The notes under the pieces are model-generated. The model did no database searches, was not told where the DNA came from, and saw nothing but the letters and a program-made list of their open reading frames with translations. Shown here in pieces: positions 44,637-54,691 of a stretch of DNA of 64,000 nucleotides (within the stretch, counting starts at the first letter, position 1; each line of letters begins with the position of its first letter). This DNA is from Pseudaminobacter soli (ex Zhang et al. 2022) (lineage in GTDB: Bacteria; Pseudomonadota; Alphaproteobacteria; Rhizobiales; Rhizobiaceae), in assembly GCF_014595955.1 (NCBI RefSeq), contig NZ_JABVCF010000020.1, positions 1-64,000 on the forward strand, in the 5' to 3' direction. Both the position numbers and the translations under genes were made by a program.

Positions 44637-46139
44637 ATGACCATCATCGATACCCGCACGCCCGACCCGAAGAGGCTCATCCCCGGCGCCACCGGCGACT
44701 GGGAGGTGATCATCGGCCTGGAGGTGCACGCCCAGGTCACGTCCGAGGCCAAGCTGTTTTCGGGCGCCTCGACCGCGTTCGGCGCGGCTCCTAACGCCAA
44801 TGTCAGCCTCGTTGACGCCGCCATGCCGGGCATGCTGCCGGTCATCAACGAGGAGTGCGTGCGCCAAGCCATCCGCACCGGCGTCGGGCTGAAGGCGCAG
44901 ATCAATCACCGCTCGGTCTTCGACCGCAAGAACTATTTTTATCCCGACCTGCCTCAGGGCTATCAGATCTCGCAGTACAAGCAGCCGATCGTAGGCGAGG
45001 GTACCGTCGCGGTCTCGGTCGGACCGGACTCGAAGGGCAATTTCGAGGACATAGAGGTCGGGATCGAACGGCTGCACCTTGAGCAGGACGCCGGCAAGTC
45101 CATGCACGACCAGCACCCGACCATGTCCTATGTCGACCTGAACCGTTCGGGCGTGGCGCTCATGGAAATCGTCTCAAAGCCGGACATGCGCTCGTCCGAC
45201 GAGGCAAAGGCCTATCTGACCAAGCTTCGCACCATCGTGCGCTATCTCGGCACCTGCGACGGCAACATGGACGAAGGCTCGATGCGCGCCGACGTCAATG
45301 TCTCCGTGCGCCGGCCGGGCGAGCCGTTCGGCACCCGCTGCGAGATCAAGAACGTCAACTCGATCCGCTTCGTCGGCCAGGCGATCGAGTACGAGGCGCG
45401 CCGTCAGATCGCGATCCTGGAGGATGGCGGATCGATCGATCAGGAGACTCGCCTGTTCGACCCGAACAAGGGCGAGACCCGCTCGATGCGCTCGAAGGAA
45501 GAGGCGCACGACTACCGCTACTTCCCCGATCCGGACCTGCTGCCGCTAGAATTCGACCAGGCCTACGTCGATGCGCTCGCGGCCGATCTGCCGGAACTGC
45601 CGGATGAGAAGCGTACGCGTCTCATCTCCAGCCTTGGCCTGACGCCTTACGACGCGTCGATCCTCGTCTCGGAAAAGGCGATCGCCGACTATTTCGAGAA
45701 GGTGGCTGCCGGCCGGGACGGAAAGAGCGCCGCGAACTGGGTGATCAACGATCTGCTCGGTGCCTTGAACAAGGCGGGCAAGGGCATCGAGGAAGCGCCC
45801 ATGTCGCCGGACCAACTCGGCGCGATCGTTGACCTCATCAAGGAAGGCACGATCTCCGGCAAGATCGCAAAGGATCTGTTCGAGATCGTCTGGAACGAGG
45901 GCGGCGACCCCCGCGAACTCGTCGAAAGCCGCGGGATGAAGCAGGTCACCGACACCGGTGCGATCGAGAAGGCGGTGGACGACGTGATCGCCGCAAATCC
46001 CGACAAAGTCGAGCAGGCCCGGGCGAAGCCCACCCTCGCGGGCTGGTTCGTCGGTCAGGTGATGAAGGCGACGGGCGGAAAGGCCAATCCGCAGGCCGTG
46101 AACGAACTCGTCAAGTCAAAGCTCGGAATAGAGGGCTAA
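44637..46139 (+). CDS. gatB: Aspartyl/glutamyl-tRNA amidotransferase subunit B
   Basis: A 500-residue GatB, the kinase/transamidation subunit of GatCAB that converts Glu-tRNA-Gln and Asp-tRNA-Asn. The N-terminal cradle domain begins [20 protein letters not shown] and contains [35 protein letters not shown] and [15 protein letters not shown]. The C-terminal YqeY-like tail domain covers about 350-500 and ends [14 protein letters not shown] 44637 is used; TTG 44625, behind AGGAAG, would add MSEI. gatA and gatC are not in the window. Confidence 0.95.
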   Translation: MTIIDTRTPDPKRLIPGATGDWEVIIGLEVHAQVTSEAKLFSGASTAFGAAPNANVSLVDAAMPGMLPVINEECVRQAIRTGVGLKAQINHRSVFDRKNYFYPDLPQGYQISQYKQPIVGEGTVAVSVGPDSKGNFEDIEVGIERLHLEQDAGKSMHDQHPTMSYVDLNRSGVALMEIVSKPDMRSSDEAKAYLTKLRTIVRYLGTCDGNMDEGSMRADVNVSVRRPGEPFGTRCEIKNVNSIRFVGQAIEYEARRQIAILEDGGSIDQETRLFDPNKGETRSMRSKEEAHDYRYFPDPDLLPLEFDQAYVDALAADLPELPDEKRTRLISSLGLTPYDASILVSEKAIADYFEKVAAGRDGKSAANWVINDLLGALNKAGKGIEEAPMSPDQLGAIVDLIKEGTISGKIAKDLFEIVWNEGGDPRELVESRGMKQVTDTGAIEKAVDDVIAANPDKVEQARAKPTLAGWFVGQVMKATGGKANPQAVNELVKSKLGIEG

Positions 46140-46145
46140 AGGCCG

Positions 46146-46181
46146 CAGCGGCCGACCGACTTCATGCCGGTCGGCGCCGCT
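46146..46181 (+). terminator. Hairpin terminator between gatB and the convergent small gene
   Basis: CAGCG-GCCGACCG pairs with CGGTCGGC-GCCGCTG around a nine-base loop, with a two-base bulge. The core GCCGACCG/CGGTCGGC is perfect. It starts within ten bases of the gatB stop. There is no U-run, so it may act only as a barrier or with Rho, in both directions. Confidence 0.55.
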
Positions 46182-46192
46182 GTCTACCAAGT

Positions 46193-46579
46193 TCACTTCA
46201 CGCAGTCTTTGTCCATGCCTGTAGCTGCGGCGGTCTTGCCGCCGTGCTGCTGGGCGTTCACGTCCTGCTGTGAGGTCGCTCGGTTCGCTTCGGTGCCAAG
46301 CGGCAAGTTTTTGCCCTCCTTGGCGATCTTGTTACCGGGTTGTCCATAGGTCTGCGTGCCGGGCTGGCTCGCGCCTTCCATCGGAGCCTGCGAGCCGCTC
46401 TTTGCGATCTTGTTTTCCGTGCCGTGGCCGGCGGCTCCGGGCGAGGTGTCCTTCGTGACCGAGCCGGTCGTACCCATGTCGGTGCCGGCGCTGGTTGAAT
46501 GATCGGGGCAGGCCGCGAATGCCGCACCGCCCGACAGCGACAGCGCTGTGGCAAGTAGCATCGAAGAGATGAGTCTCAT
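46193..46579 (-). CDS. Small exported protein with NKIAK repeats
   Basis: A 128-residue protein, not a family I can name. The Sec signal peptide MRLISSMLLATALSLSGGAAFA is followed by a polar Gly/Ser/Thr-rich mature part with two copies of NKIAK (ENKIAKSGSQAP and GNKIAKEGKNLP), then SQQDVNAQQHGGKTAAA, ending in DKDCVK. Two cysteines (ACPDH and DCVK) near the ends of the mature protein could form a disulfide in the periplasm. AAGGAGGACGGCC precedes the ATG. A truncated duplicate of its 3' end lies at 27.6 kb. The role is unknown; periplasmic location is inferred from the signal peptide. Confidence 0.75.
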   Translation of the reverse strand: MRLISSMLLATALSLSGGAAFAACPDHSTSAGTDMGTTGSVTKDTSPGAAGHGTENKIAKSGSQAPMEGASQPGTQTYGQPGNKIAKEGKNLPLGTEANRATSQQDVNAQQHGGKTAAATGMDKDCVK

Positions 46580-46755
46580 GGCCGTCCTCCTTGAACGGGT
46601 GATTAGGAACTCAACTGTCCGGCCCTCGCTTGGTTCCGAGGTGCGCAAGGAGCGCGCGGCGATCTGCGCGAAGGCCACCCCCTTGAAACCGGGGCCGCAG
46701 GCGGTCATAACGCAGCGGGCTTTGTGTGCCGGACCGCTAAACGGCAGGGATCCGA

Positions 46756-47154
46756 ATGAAAAACTTCCTCGTCCAGTTCTTCACCTGGTGGAACGGCCAG
46801 ACCCTCGGCACGCGCTTCCATACCTGGCGCAAGGGCAAGAAGGTGGGCCAGGACGATTTCGGCAACATCTATTACGAAGGCGGCGTCGACTCCGAAGGCC
46901 GTACGCGCCGCTGGGTCATCTATAATGGCGAGGCCGAGGCTTCGCGCATCCCGCCCGGCTGGCATGGCTGGATGCATCACCGCACCAACTTGGCGCCCTC
47001 CGAGGAGAACTACTGGCCGCGTGAGTGGCAGAAGCCGCATGAGCCGAACCTCACGGGCTCTCCCAGTGCCTATCGGCCAAAGGGGTCGATCGCGCACGGC
47101 CTTCGCCGTCCCCAGGTCACGGGCGACTACGACGCTTGGACGCCGGGTGGGTGA
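46756..47154 (+). CDS. NDUFA12-type NADH:ubiquinone oxidoreductase subunit (B17.2 family)
   Basis: A 132-residue accessory subunit of complex I, shared by alphaproteobacteria and mitochondria. Hallmarks are FTWWNGQTLGTRFHTWRKGK, VGQDDFGNIYYE, RRWVIYNGEAEASRIPPGWH and GWMHHR, and the Pro-rich C-terminus. It binds the peripheral arm and is needed for full assembly or stability in alphaproteobacteria. There is no signal peptide. CGGCAGGGATCCGA precedes the ATG. It lies immediately upstream of the DUF2155 gene, the usual order in rhizobia. Confidence 0.93.
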   Translation: MKNFLVQFFTWWNGQTLGTRFHTWRKGKKVGQDDFGNIYYEGGVDSEGRTRRWVIYNGEAEASRIPPGWHGWMHHRTNLAPSEENYWPREWQKPHEPNLTGSPSAYRPKGSIAHGLRRPQVTGDYDAWTPGG

Positions 47155-47237
47155 CCGATCGTTTCTCGCCACAATCCCGGATTAACCGCATGCTGTATGA
47201 CGGCGGCCTAGCCGTCGGTTGGGGGATACTTTCCGGA

Positions 47238-47714
47238 ATGGTTCCTATGCGGATGTTCCTTCCTACATCGCGCCGCAAGATTGTCGCGGCGGCGCTTGCA
47301 GCGGGCGTCCTTCTCGGCGCGACGGGACCGGTTCTGGCCGAGCGTGTGACCAATCCTGTGGCCGAGTTCACCGGCGTGGACAAGATCACGGGTCGCATCA
47401 TCACCTTCGACGTCTATGTGAACGAGACCGTCCAGTTCGGCGCCCTGCAGGTGACACCGCGGGTCTGTTACTCCCGGCCGAAGGAAGAGGAGCCGAAGAC
47501 CGACTCCTTCGTCGAAGTCGACGAGATCACCCTTGACCGCAAGATAAGGCGTATCTTCACCGGCTGGATGTTCGCCGAGAGCCCCGGCCTCAACGCCGTC
47601 GAGCACGCCGTCTATGACGTGTGGCTGAAGAGCTGCACGCAGAGCTCGGACGTTCCTGCTCCTGAGGAGGCCAAGGCGCCGCAGGGCAAGCCGGCGGGCG
47701 AGGGCGAGAACTGA
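47238..47714 (+). CDS. DUF2155 exported protein
   Basis: A 158-residue protein of the DUF2155 family, found next to NDUFA12 and aat in many alphaproteobacteria. The N-terminus is a Sec signal, RKIVAAALAAGVLLGATGPVLA, and the mature domain has the conserved FTGVDKITGRIITFDVYVNE, LQVTPRVCYSRPKEE and IFTGWMFAESPGLNAVEHAVYDVWL. Two cysteines (TPRVCYS and LKSCTQ) probably pair. The function is unknown and the location is periplasmic. ATG 47238 is used; ATG 47247 three codons later is possible. The C-terminal ~20 residues are Pro/Ala/Glu-rich and poorly ordered. Confidence 0.88.
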   Translation: MVPMRMFLPTSRRKIVAAALAAGVLLGATGPVLAERVTNPVAEFTGVDKITGRIITFDVYVNETVQFGALQVTPRVCYSRPKEEEPKTDSFVEVDEITLDRKIRRIFTGWMFAESPGLNAVEHAVYDVWLKSCTQSSDVPAPEEAKAPQGKPAGEGEN

Positions 47715-47730
47715 CCCTCAACTATCGAAA

Positions 47731-48348
47731 TCAGGGGTAGAACTTCGCGTTCGATTCGAGTGCCTCAGCCAGCAGCATCTCATACTGGCGCCGCGGCACA
47801 TCGATCGCCCCGAAGCGTTTAAGGTGCTCCGTGGTGAACTGGGTGTCGAGCAGCACGAAGTTGCGCGCTCGCAGCCGCTCCACGAGGTAAACCAGGCAGA
47901 CCTTGGAAGCGTCCGTCTCGCGCGAGAACATGCTCTCGCCGAAGAAGGCCCTACCCAGCGTCACGCCATAGAGGCCACCGACCAGCCGCTCCTGGCGCCA
48001 AGCCTCCACGCAATGGGCATGGCCGATGCGGTTGAGTTCGATATAGGCCTCGCGGATCGGCCCGTTGATCCAGGTCGTCCTGCGATCCTCGCGCTCCTCC
48101 GCGCAGGCGTCGATGACGCCCGCAAAACTCGTGTCGATGCGCATCTCGAACCGGCCCTGGCGAATCGTCTTGCGCAGGCTTTTCGGCACGTGGAACGTGT
48201 CGAGCGGAATGATGCCCCGGGATTCCGGCCTCACCCAGAAGACGTCGGGGTCGTCCGCCGTTTCGGCCATCGGGAAGACGCCCGACGCGTAGGCCTTCAG
48301 CAGGAGGTCTGTCGGTATGCGATGCCCAGGTGCAAATGGGCGGGTCAT
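47731..48348 (-). CDS. aat: Leucyl/phenylalanyl-tRNA-protein transferase
   Basis: A 205-residue L/F-transferase that adds Leu or Phe to proteins with N-terminal Arg or Lys, feeding the ClpS/ClpAP N-degron pathway. Family signatures are [57 protein letters not shown] and [21 protein letters not shown], with [21 protein letters not shown] near the end. It is complete at a length typical for alphaproteobacteria. It is 12 bases downstream of the accC stop, so it is probably transcribed with accBC. Confidence 0.95.
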   Translation of the reverse strand: MTRPFAPGHRIPTDLLLKAYASGVFPMAETADDPDVFWVRPESRGIIPLDTFHVPKSLRKTIRQGRFEMRIDTSFAGVIDACAEEREDRRTTWINGPIREAYIELNRIGHAHCVEAWRQERLVGGLYGVTLGRAFFGESMFSRETDASKVCLVYLVERLRARNFVLLDTQFTTEHLKRFGAIDVPRRQYEMLLAEALESNAKFYP

Positions 48349-48360
48349 TTTTCCAGCGCC

Positions 48361-49707
48361 CTAGTCGGCGCTCTGTGCAAGGTACTTTTCCAGCCAGTGA
48401 ATGTCGTAATCGCCATTGGCGATGTCGCTGTTGCCCACCAGGTCCTGGAACAGTGGCAGGGTCGTCTTGATGCCATCCACCACGAACTCGCCCAAAGCAC
48501 GCCGCAGGCGCATCATGCACTCGACCCGGTTGCGGCCGTGAACGATGAGCTTGCCGATAAGACTATCGTAGTAGGGCGGGATGCGATAGCCGGAATAGAC
48601 GCCGGAATCGACCCGCACCCCCAGACCTCCAGGCGTATGGAAGTGCGTGATGGTGCCGGGCGACGGCATGAAGGTGCGCGGGTCCTCCGCGTTGATTCGG
48701 CACTCGATTGCGTGACCGCGGAACTTCACGTTCGCCTGGTTGATCGAAAGGCCGCCGCCAGAGGCCACGCGGATCTGCTCATGGACCAGGTCGAGGCCCG
48801 TGATCGCCTCGGTCACCGGATGTTCCACCTGGAGGCGGGTATTCATCTCGATGAAGTAGAATTCCCCGTTCTCATAAAGGAACTCGATCGTGCCCGCGCC
48901 GGAATAGCCGAGCTCAGCCACGGCATTGGCGCAGATCTCGCCAATTCGCGCGCGTTCCTCTGCGTTGAGGGCAGGGGACCCGGCCTCCTCCCAGACCTTC
49001 TGGTGGCGCCTCTGCAGCGAACAGTCGCGCTCGCCGAGATGGACGCCCTTGCCGGACCCATCGCCGAAAACCTGAAGCTCGATGTGCCGCGGCTTCTCGA
49101 GGAACTTCTCGATGTAGACGGAGTCGTCGCCGAAAGCGGCGCCGGCTTCCGTGCGGGCGGTGTGCAGCGCCTCGACGAGATCCGCCTCGGTGCGGGCCAC
49201 CTTCATGCCGCGGCCGCCGCCGCCGGCGGAGGCCTTGATGATGACGGGGTAGCCGATCTCGGCGGCCAGGCGCTTGGCCTCGCGCTCGTCGGAGATGGCT
49301 CCGTCGGAACCCGGAACGACGGGGATGCCGAGGCGCTTGGCGGTCCGCTTGGCCTCGATCTTGTCGCCCATGGTGCGGATATGATCCGCCGAGGGGCCTA
49401 TGAACGTGATGTGATGGGCGGCGAGTATGTCGGCGAACTTTGCATTCTCCGACAGGAAGCCGTAGCCCGGATGCACGGCATCGGCGCCGGTGATCTCGCA
49501 GGCCGCCACGATCTGGTGGATGTTGAGGTAGCTCTCGCGCGACGGCGGCGGGCCTATGCAGACGCTTTCGTCAGCCAGCCGCACGTGCATGGCGTCGGCG
49601 TCGGCGGTCGAATGGACGACGACCGTCTTGATGCCCAATTCCTTGGCGGCGCGGAGCACCCTGAGAGCGATTTCGCCCCGGTTGGCGATGAGGATCTTGT
49701 GGAACAT
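48361..49707 (-). CDS. accC: Biotin carboxylase subunit of acetyl-CoA carboxylase
   Basis: A 448-residue AccC with all three domains. The N-terminal part begins [20 protein letters not shown], the ATP-grasp region has [16 protein letters not shown], and the C-terminal part has [26 protein letters not shown] and ECRINAEDP. It carboxylates the biotin carried by AccB, the first committed step of fatty-acid synthesis. It lies 13 bases downstream of accB in the usual aroQ-accB-accC order. Confidence 0.97.
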   Translation of the reverse strand: MFHKILIANRGEIALRVLRAAKELGIKTVVVHSTADADAMHVRLADESVCIGPPPSRESYLNIHQIVAACEITGADAVHPGYGFLSENAKFADILAAHHITFIGPSADHIRTMGDKIEAKRTAKRLGIPVVPGSDGAISDEREAKRLAAEIGYPVIIKASAGGGGRGMKVARTEADLVEALHTARTEAGAAFGDDSVYIEKFLEKPRHIELQVFGDGSGKGVHLGERDCSLQRRHQKVWEEAGSPALNAEERARIGEICANAVAELGYSGAGTIEFLYENGEFYFIEMNTRLQVEHPVTEAITGLDLVHEQIRVASGGGLSINQANVKFRGHAIECRINAEDPRTFMPSPGTITHFHTPGGLGVRVDSGVYSGYRIPPYYDSLIGKLIVHGRNRVECMMRLRRALGEFVVDGIKTTLPLFQDLVGNSDIANGDYDIHWLEKYLAQSAD

Positions 49708-49720
49708 CTGCTCTCGCGGC

Positions 49721-50191
49721 CTAGTCGATGACGATGAGCGGCATGCCGTATTCTACCGGCTGCGCGTCTTCGACGAGGATCGCCGTCACCACGCCGGAGC
49801 GGGGCGAGGGGATTTGATTCATCGTCTTCATGGCCTCGATGATCAGCAGGGTCTGGCCTTCGCGAACCGTCTGGCCGATCTCGACGAACGGCTTCGCATC
49901 CGGCGAGGGCGCGAGATAAGCGGTGCCCACCATGGGGGAGGTGACCGCGTTCTTGGAGGCCTCGCTGCCGGCCGCTACGGGCACCGCAGCGGCAGCCGGC
50001 GCGGCGGCGGCCGGGACGGGAAGCGGTGCCGGAACGGCTTGTGCAATGGCATGGACCGGGGTGGCATGACGTGCGACGCGCAGCTTAAGATCGCCGAGCT
50101 CGACTTCGATTTCCGAGAGATTCGTATCGTTTAGAATCCCGGCCAGATCGCGGATGAGTTGCTGATCAACATCCGTTTTCTTTGTCGACAT
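49721..50191 (-). CDS. accB: Biotin carboxyl carrier protein
   Basis: A 156-residue BCCP. The N-terminal helix region ends in the [17 protein letters not shown] motif, followed by a Pro/Ala linker (about 50-75) and the C-terminal biotinyl domain. The biotin-accepting lysine is in [16 protein letters not shown] (EAMKxMN, about 122). It ends YGMPLIVID as usual. The ATG at 50191 gives the typical MSTKK start, and a longer open frame upstream runs into aroQ and is not used. It acts with AccC and with the carboxyltransferase, which is encoded elsewhere. Confidence 0.95.
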   Translation of the reverse strand: MSTKKTDVDQQLIRDLAGILNDTNLSEIEVELGDLKLRVARHATPVHAIAQAVPAPLPVPAAAAPAAAAVPVAAGSEASKNAVTSPMVGTAYLAPSPDAKPFVEIGQTVREGQTLLIIEAMKTMNQIPSPRSGVVTAILVEDAQPVEYGMPLIVID

Positions 50192-50223
50192 GTGAGCCCT
50201 TTTCCCCTTCTTGATGCGTGGCG

Positions 50224-50658
50224 TTAGAGCCGGGCAGCGAGTGCCTGGATCGCGAGCGAATACCCGGTCGGGCCGAAGCCGCATATCATGCCTATAGCGA
50301 CCGGCGCGATCATCGACTTGTGGCGGAACGCCTCTCGCGCGTGGATATTGGAAAGATGTACTTCAATCACCGGCAGCGGCGCGATGGCGCGGATTGCGTC
50401 GTGAAGCGCGACTGAAGTGTGCGTATATGCGCCTGCATTGAGGACAACGCCGAATGCATTGTCGGCCGCTTCGTGCAGCCAGTCGACCAGATCACCTTCA
50501 TGATTGGACTGGCGGAACTCCACGGCAAGACCCAGCGGCTCAGCCGCCTTCGTGCACAGCGTCTCGATCTCGGCGAGCGTCATGCCGCCATAGATGCCGG
50601 GCTCGCGCTTGCCCAGCATGTTCAAATTAGGACCGTTGAGAACGTAAACTGTCTTCAA
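50224..50658 (-). CDS. aroQ: Type II 3-dehydroquinate dehydratase
   Basis: A 144-residue dodecameric type II dehydroquinase of the shikimate pathway. Conserved regions are [19 protein letters not shown] with the loop Arg and Tyr of the active site, [34 protein letters not shown] and [17 protein letters not shown] with the catalytic His. It is complete. It leads the aroQ-accB-accC cluster, with accB starting 33 bases later. Confidence 0.96.
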   Translation of the reverse strand: MKTVYVLNGPNLNMLGKREPGIYGGMTLAEIETLCTKAAEPLGLAVEFRQSNHEGDLVDWLHEAADNAFGVVLNAGAYTHTSVALHDAIRAIAPLPVIEVHLSNIHAREAFRHKSMIAPVAIGMICGFGPTGYSLAIQALAARL

Positions 50659-50789
50659 TGACTAGACCCCGATCCGCGCGGCCTGGATTCCCCAACCGCG
50701 CAGGCGCCCTCTATAAACGGCAAGTCCGATCCCGGAAAGAGCGTTGGCGTCTTTCACCCCTGCTCTTGCGACTTGGCAAGAGGCAGGAA

Positions 50790-51599
50790 TCAGCAAGACG
50801 CTTCCAGACAGGCCGTAGCCTCGGCAATTCTTTCGGCGAGCACGTCGCGTCCGAGTGCACCGTACACCACTTCCTTGCCCACCACATAGGAAGGGGTGCC
50901 GGTGATCGAGAGCCTGTTGGCGAGTTCGTAGGTGCTTGCGAAGGTCTCGCGGATCTGCGGGTCGTTCATTGCATCGCGCAGTTGCGCCTCGTTGGCGCCG
51001 AGCGAAACGGCAAGCCTTATTGCGCTTTCTTCCGTGGCGCGTCCCTGCCCGCCCAGCAGCGCATTGTGGAACTCGCCATATTTGTCCGGCATCAGCTTAA
51101 GGAACGCCTGCGAAACCATGTGGGCCTTCTGCGAATCCGGTCCTAGGATCGGGAACTCTTTGAGGACGAAGCGGAGATCCGGGTTGCTCTTGGTCAGGTC
51201 GACCATGTCCTGCAGCGCGCGTTTGCAGAAGCCGCAGTTGTAATCGTAGAACTCGACGATCGTGATCTTCCCGTTCGGATTGCCGACGACGCCGTCATGC
51301 ACCGAATTGAAGATCTCGTTCTTGGAATCGTCGATGACCTTGAGGGCGGCGAGTTGCAACTCCTGCTTCTGCTTGTCCTCGAGGGCGGTCTGCACCTCAA
51401 GCATCACTTCCGGGTTGGCCAGAAGATAGTCGCGCACGATCTGCTCAACCTTGCCACGGTCGAGACCGGCCTCGGCCACGATCTGTGGTCGGGGCGGATC
51501 GTCAGAAGCCGTTCCGGTCTTTCCGGCCGCGAAGCCGATGGCCAGCATCGCGAAGGCCGCAGCCAGCCCGGTCGTGCCCAGCAGGATTGCCTTGTTCAT
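50790..51599 (-). CDS. DsbA-family thiol oxidoreductase (exported)
   Basis: A 269-residue protein with an N-terminal hydrophobic signal or anchor (LGTTGLAAAFAMLAIGFAAG), a linker helix region (about 40-95), then a thioredoxin-fold DsbA-like domain. The active site is CGFC in VEFYDYNCGFCKRALQDM, with the cis-Pro loop TGTPSYVVGKEV. The layout, with an N-terminal oligomerisation-like segment, recalls ScsC/Com1 types. It should form or isomerise disulfides in the periplasm. The start at 51599 follows a purine-rich GGAGACCGG. It is 41 bases downstream of the M48 peptidase gene on the same strand. Confidence 0.88.
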   Translation of the reverse strand: MNKAILLGTTGLAAAFAMLAIGFAAGKTGTASDDPPRPQIVAEAGLDRGKVEQIVRDYLLANPEVMLEVQTALEDKQKQELQLAALKVIDDSKNEIFNSVHDGVVGNPNGKITIVEFYDYNCGFCKRALQDMVDLTKSNPDLRFVLKEFPILGPDSQKAHMVSQAFLKLMPDKYGEFHNALLGGQGRATEESAIRLAVSLGANEAQLRDAMNDPQIRETFASTYELANRLSITGTPSYVVGKEVVYGALGRDVLAERIAEATACLEASC

Positions 51600-51640
51600 C
51601 AGGTCCGGTCTCCAATGCGATTCGGCTGCACTGCGCGTCG

Positions 51641-53008
51641 CTAGTTCTTGTTTGATTTCGGTGTCTTGAAGTTGATGATGTCCTGGGCGCGCACCCATCC
51701 AGGCGAGCCGCGCTTCATCTTCGACTGGGCACGGGCCGCCATGACTTTCGCGTCCTGGAAGGCACCGGAGTAGTAGTAACCCTCGGCTGTCGCCAGTTCC
51801 GCTTCGGGGATATTGCCGAGTTGGCCATAAGCCTGCGCCAGATAGCGGTAGCCAGTCGGGTTCTCGCGGTCGCGCTCGAGACCAGCCTCGAGCTCCGTCA
51901 GCGCCTTGTTGAGCGAGGCCGGATCGCCGGTTGCGATAAGCGCCTGCCCGAGTGCGATCCTGAGCAGCCCCGACTTGGCGGGATCCAGGCGAACGGCGTT
52001 GCGGTAGGCTTCCGCCGCCTGCGCAGGCTTGTTCGCCTTCATCAGCACGTCGCCATTCAGTTCGTGGAAGTACGGGTTCTTCGGCTGTGCCTTGACTAGC
52101 GCATCTGCCTTCTTCACCGCGGACTGCAGATTGCCGTAGAGATGGGTCGCCATCGCGTCGCCATACTGCGCCGCGAGGCCGTCGCCACCTTTGCGAAGCA
52201 GCCGCGCTGCTCCGGCCTGTCCCTGGGTGTACACTGCGATCTTGGCGCGCATCATGTCATGGCGCTGCTGCAGGGCAGGGGGATCCACGACATCGTAGTA
52301 ATTGCTGGCGGTCGCTAGGGCCTGGAGGTTGGCGATTCGGTCACGCGGGGCCGGATGGCTGACCCGATAGGGGTCGATCTTCGTTCCGGACAGCGCAAGG
52401 GCGCTCTGGAAGCGCTCGAACGTCTTGAGCATGCCCTTGGCCGATTGGCCGGTTGCTTGGAGATAGGTGATCGCGGAGCGATCGGCGGTGGTCTCCTCGC
52501 TGCGCTGGTAGCCGAGAAGGCTGCGCCTGGCCGCCTCGCCACCGCCCATCATGATGCCGCCTCCGGCGCCCGCAAGCTCTCGCGAATCGGTCGCCGCTCC
52601 CGCTGCGATGGCGCCAAGGCCGAGCAGGCTGCCGACGATGGCCATCGTCTGCGCGCGGGCGATCTGATCCCTGAGGCGCTCCTGGTGGCCGCCCGCCAGA
52701 TGCCCTGCCTCATGCGCGATCACGCCGATGATCTCGTTCGGCGTCTCCGCCTGGAGCAGCGCGCCGGTGTTGATGAACATCCGCCGGCCGGCAACGAAGG
52801 CGTTGAAGCTCTGGTCGTTGACGAGGATGATCTCCACGCCCGCCTTGGACAGCCCCGCCGCCTTGAAGATCGGCCGGGCATAGTCGCGCACCAGCGCTTC
52901 AATCTCGGCGTCGCGCACGAGCGGGATTCGCCGCTGCGCATGCGATGGCAGGCAGGAGGCGGCAACGAGCGCGGCCGCGACAAGGGCACTCATCAACCGG
53001 CCTGGCAT
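51641..53008 (-). CDS. M48-family metallopeptidase with TPR domain (BepA/YfgC-like)
   Basis: A 455-residue exported zinc protease. The Sec signal MPGRLMSALVAAALVAASCLP precedes the M48 domain with the zinc helix IIGVIAHEAGHLAGGHQERL (HExxH) and a downstream glutamate in the RSEETTADRSAI region. From about 285 on there are TPR-like helical repeats (LNGDVLMKANKPAQAAEAYR). BepA-type proteins degrade or chaperone misassembled outer-membrane proteins. GGGGGAA eight bases before ATG 53008 fixes the start; the longer frame to 53242 overlaps the divergent gene. Confidence 0.9.
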   Translation of the reverse strand: MPGRLMSALVAAALVAASCLPSHAQRRIPLVRDAEIEALVRDYARPIFKAAGLSKAGVEIILVNDQSFNAFVAGRRMFINTGALLQAETPNEIIGVIAHEAGHLAGGHQERLRDQIARAQTMAIVGSLLGLGAIAAGAATDSRELAGAGGGIMMGGGEAARRSLLGYQRSEETTADRSAITYLQATGQSAKGMLKTFERFQSALALSGTKIDPYRVSHPAPRDRIANLQALATASNYYDVVDPPALQQRHDMMRAKIAVYTQGQAGAARLLRKGGDGLAAQYGDAMATHLYGNLQSAVKKADALVKAQPKNPYFHELNGDVLMKANKPAQAAEAYRNAVRLDPAKSGLLRIALGQALIATGDPASLNKALTELEAGLERDRENPTGYRYLAQAYGQLGNIPEAELATAEGYYYSGAFQDAKVMAARAQSKMKRGSPGWVRAQDIINFKTPKSNKN

Positions 53009-53175
53009 CGAAAATTTCCCCCGAGGATGAGATTCCGACATGTCGGGAACAAGTGCTATCCGAGCGCGGTGCGCAAGCAAAGGATATGCTCCGATTTTCA
53101 TCAACTTGTGATCCTCATACCTTTCGGGCATTTGTGCGGCGTGGCGGGCAGAGGAACAAGGTGCAGGACGCAAGA

Positions 53176-54321
53176 ATGGTGTTGGTTTCCCGGCGCGGTC
53201 AGGTCGAGCCGTTCCATGCAATGGATGTGCTTGCCGAAGCAAATCGGTTGAAGGCGGCCGGGGCCCCGGTCATCTCGATGGCGGTGGGCCAGCCGTCGGA
53301 TCCTGCTCCGGCCGCGGTCAGGGAAGCAGCGGCAAGGGCACTGCGCGACGGCAACATCGGTTATACCGACGCGCTCGGCACCGTCGCATTCCGCTCCGCT
53401 GTCGCGCGGCACTATCTTGAGCATTATGGCATTGAGGTTCCTGTGGAGCGCGTCGTCGCAACCACCGGGTCTTCAGCGGCTTTCAACCTGGTCTTCCTGG
53501 CGATGTTCGATCCCGGCGATGCAGTGGCGATCGCCTCGCCCGGCTATCCGGCCTATCGCAACATCATGACCGCGCTCGGGATCGAGGTGGTCGAGATCGA
53601 GATGGAGGACGCCCCCTACCTCACCGCCGAACAGCTTCAGGAGGCCAGCAAGCGCCATAAGCTCAAAGGACTGCTGTTCGCGAGCCCCGCGAATCCGACC
53701 GGCGCCGTCGTGCCCGAAGACGCCATGCGCGACCTGCTTGAAACAGCGAAGAGACTAGGCATCTCGGTCATCTCGGACGAGATCTATCATCGGCTGAATT
53801 TCGTCGGCCCGGATGTGACCGCGCTGTCGCTCGACGACGATGTCACCGTCATCAACTCCTTCTCCAAATACTACTGCATGACGGGTTGGCGAATCGGCTG
53901 GATGGTTCTGCCCGAGGCGCTGGTCCGCCCGGTCGAGCGGATCCAGCAGAGCCTCTACATCTCGCCGCCGGAGCTTTCGCAGATCGCCGCAATCGAGGCG
54001 TTCGGAGTGAGCGCTGACCTCGATGTGGTGAAGGCGCGGTATTCTACGAACCGCGACCTGCTGATGCGCCGGCTGCCGGAACTCGGCTTTTCGCTAGCGG
54101 CGCCAATGGACGGCGCGTTCTATGCCTTCTGTGACGTCTCGAAGCTCACCAATGACAGCATGGCTTTCGCAAGGCGCATGCTTGCCGAAGCTTATGTTGC
54201 GGCCACTCCGGGGCGCGACTTCGACCTGGCTCAGGGCAGCCGCTTCATGCGCTTCTCCTATGCCGGCCGGCACGAGGACATGATCGAGGCACTCGACCGA
54301 ATCGAGCGCTGGTTGGCCTAG
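53176..54321 (+). CDS. Class I PLP aminotransferase
   Basis: A fold-type I aminotransferase of 381 residues with ISMAVGQPSDPAPAAVREAA, GNIGYTDALGTVAFRSAVA, FASPANPTGAVVPED, VISDEIYHRLNF (pyridine-N aspartate) and the Schiff-base lysine in VINSFSKYYCMTGWRIGW. The C-terminal RFSYAGRHEDMIEALDRI contains the substrate-carboxylate arginine. It belongs to the broad aspartate/aromatic/alanine group and the substrate is not assigned. ATG 53176 is used; GTG 53161 is close to AGAGGAACAAG and is an alternative. It is divergent from the M48 peptidase gene. Confidence 0.88.
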   Translation: MVLVSRRGQVEPFHAMDVLAEANRLKAAGAPVISMAVGQPSDPAPAAVREAAARALRDGNIGYTDALGTVAFRSAVARHYLEHYGIEVPVERVVATTGSSAAFNLVFLAMFDPGDAVAIASPGYPAYRNIMTALGIEVVEIEMEDAPYLTAEQLQEASKRHKLKGLLFASPANPTGAVVPEDAMRDLLETAKRLGISVISDEIYHRLNFVGPDVTALSLDDDVTVINSFSKYYCMTGWRIGWMVLPEALVRPVERIQQSLYISPPELSQIAAIEAFGVSADLDVVKARYSTNRDLLMRRLPELGFSLAAPMDGAFYAFCDVSKLTNDSMAFARRMLAEAYVAATPGRDFDLAQGSRFMRFSYAGRHEDMIEALDRIERWLA

Positions 54322-54691
54322 CCAAATTCCTGCTGACAATCGCCCTTACTCGGGCCGTCGCCGGACCGTCGAGAGCGGTCCGCCTGATTGTGACTGCCGC
54401 CTAGATACGGCTGCAACCCGCCCTGGCCCTGTCGCGTGGAGGCGACATTTCTGGTGTCATCCGATCGGAGTCCAGGAAGCGGGGTGACGAGTTCCAGCCG
54501 GACGCTCAAGGCCGCTGCAACTCCTGCGGGAACATAGTGACGCATCAGGCGTTGGTTGGTCTCCCGCTTGCGATCTTCCCTGACCGGAAAGCGAATGGCC
54601 TCCCAACGCCGCGACCCAATCCATTCTGCGTGTTTCTGGCCGGCGCAAGCAACAACGACGCCCCCAAGCATCACAACCGATAGGGAAGCAC
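54322..54691. other. Intergenic region before katE
   Basis: About 370 bases. A small hairpin GGACC...GGTCC near 54365-54385 follows the aminotransferase gene. A minus-strand open frame of about 125 codons crosses the region but covers the katE ribosome binding site and has no homology I recognise, so I do not call it. The region probably holds the katE promoter. Confidence 0.4.

Noticed and set aside
47824-49731. A 635-codon plus-strand open frame opposite aat and accC
   Set aside because: The minus strand carries full-length AccC and Aat; the plus-strand frame has no family motifs or start signal.
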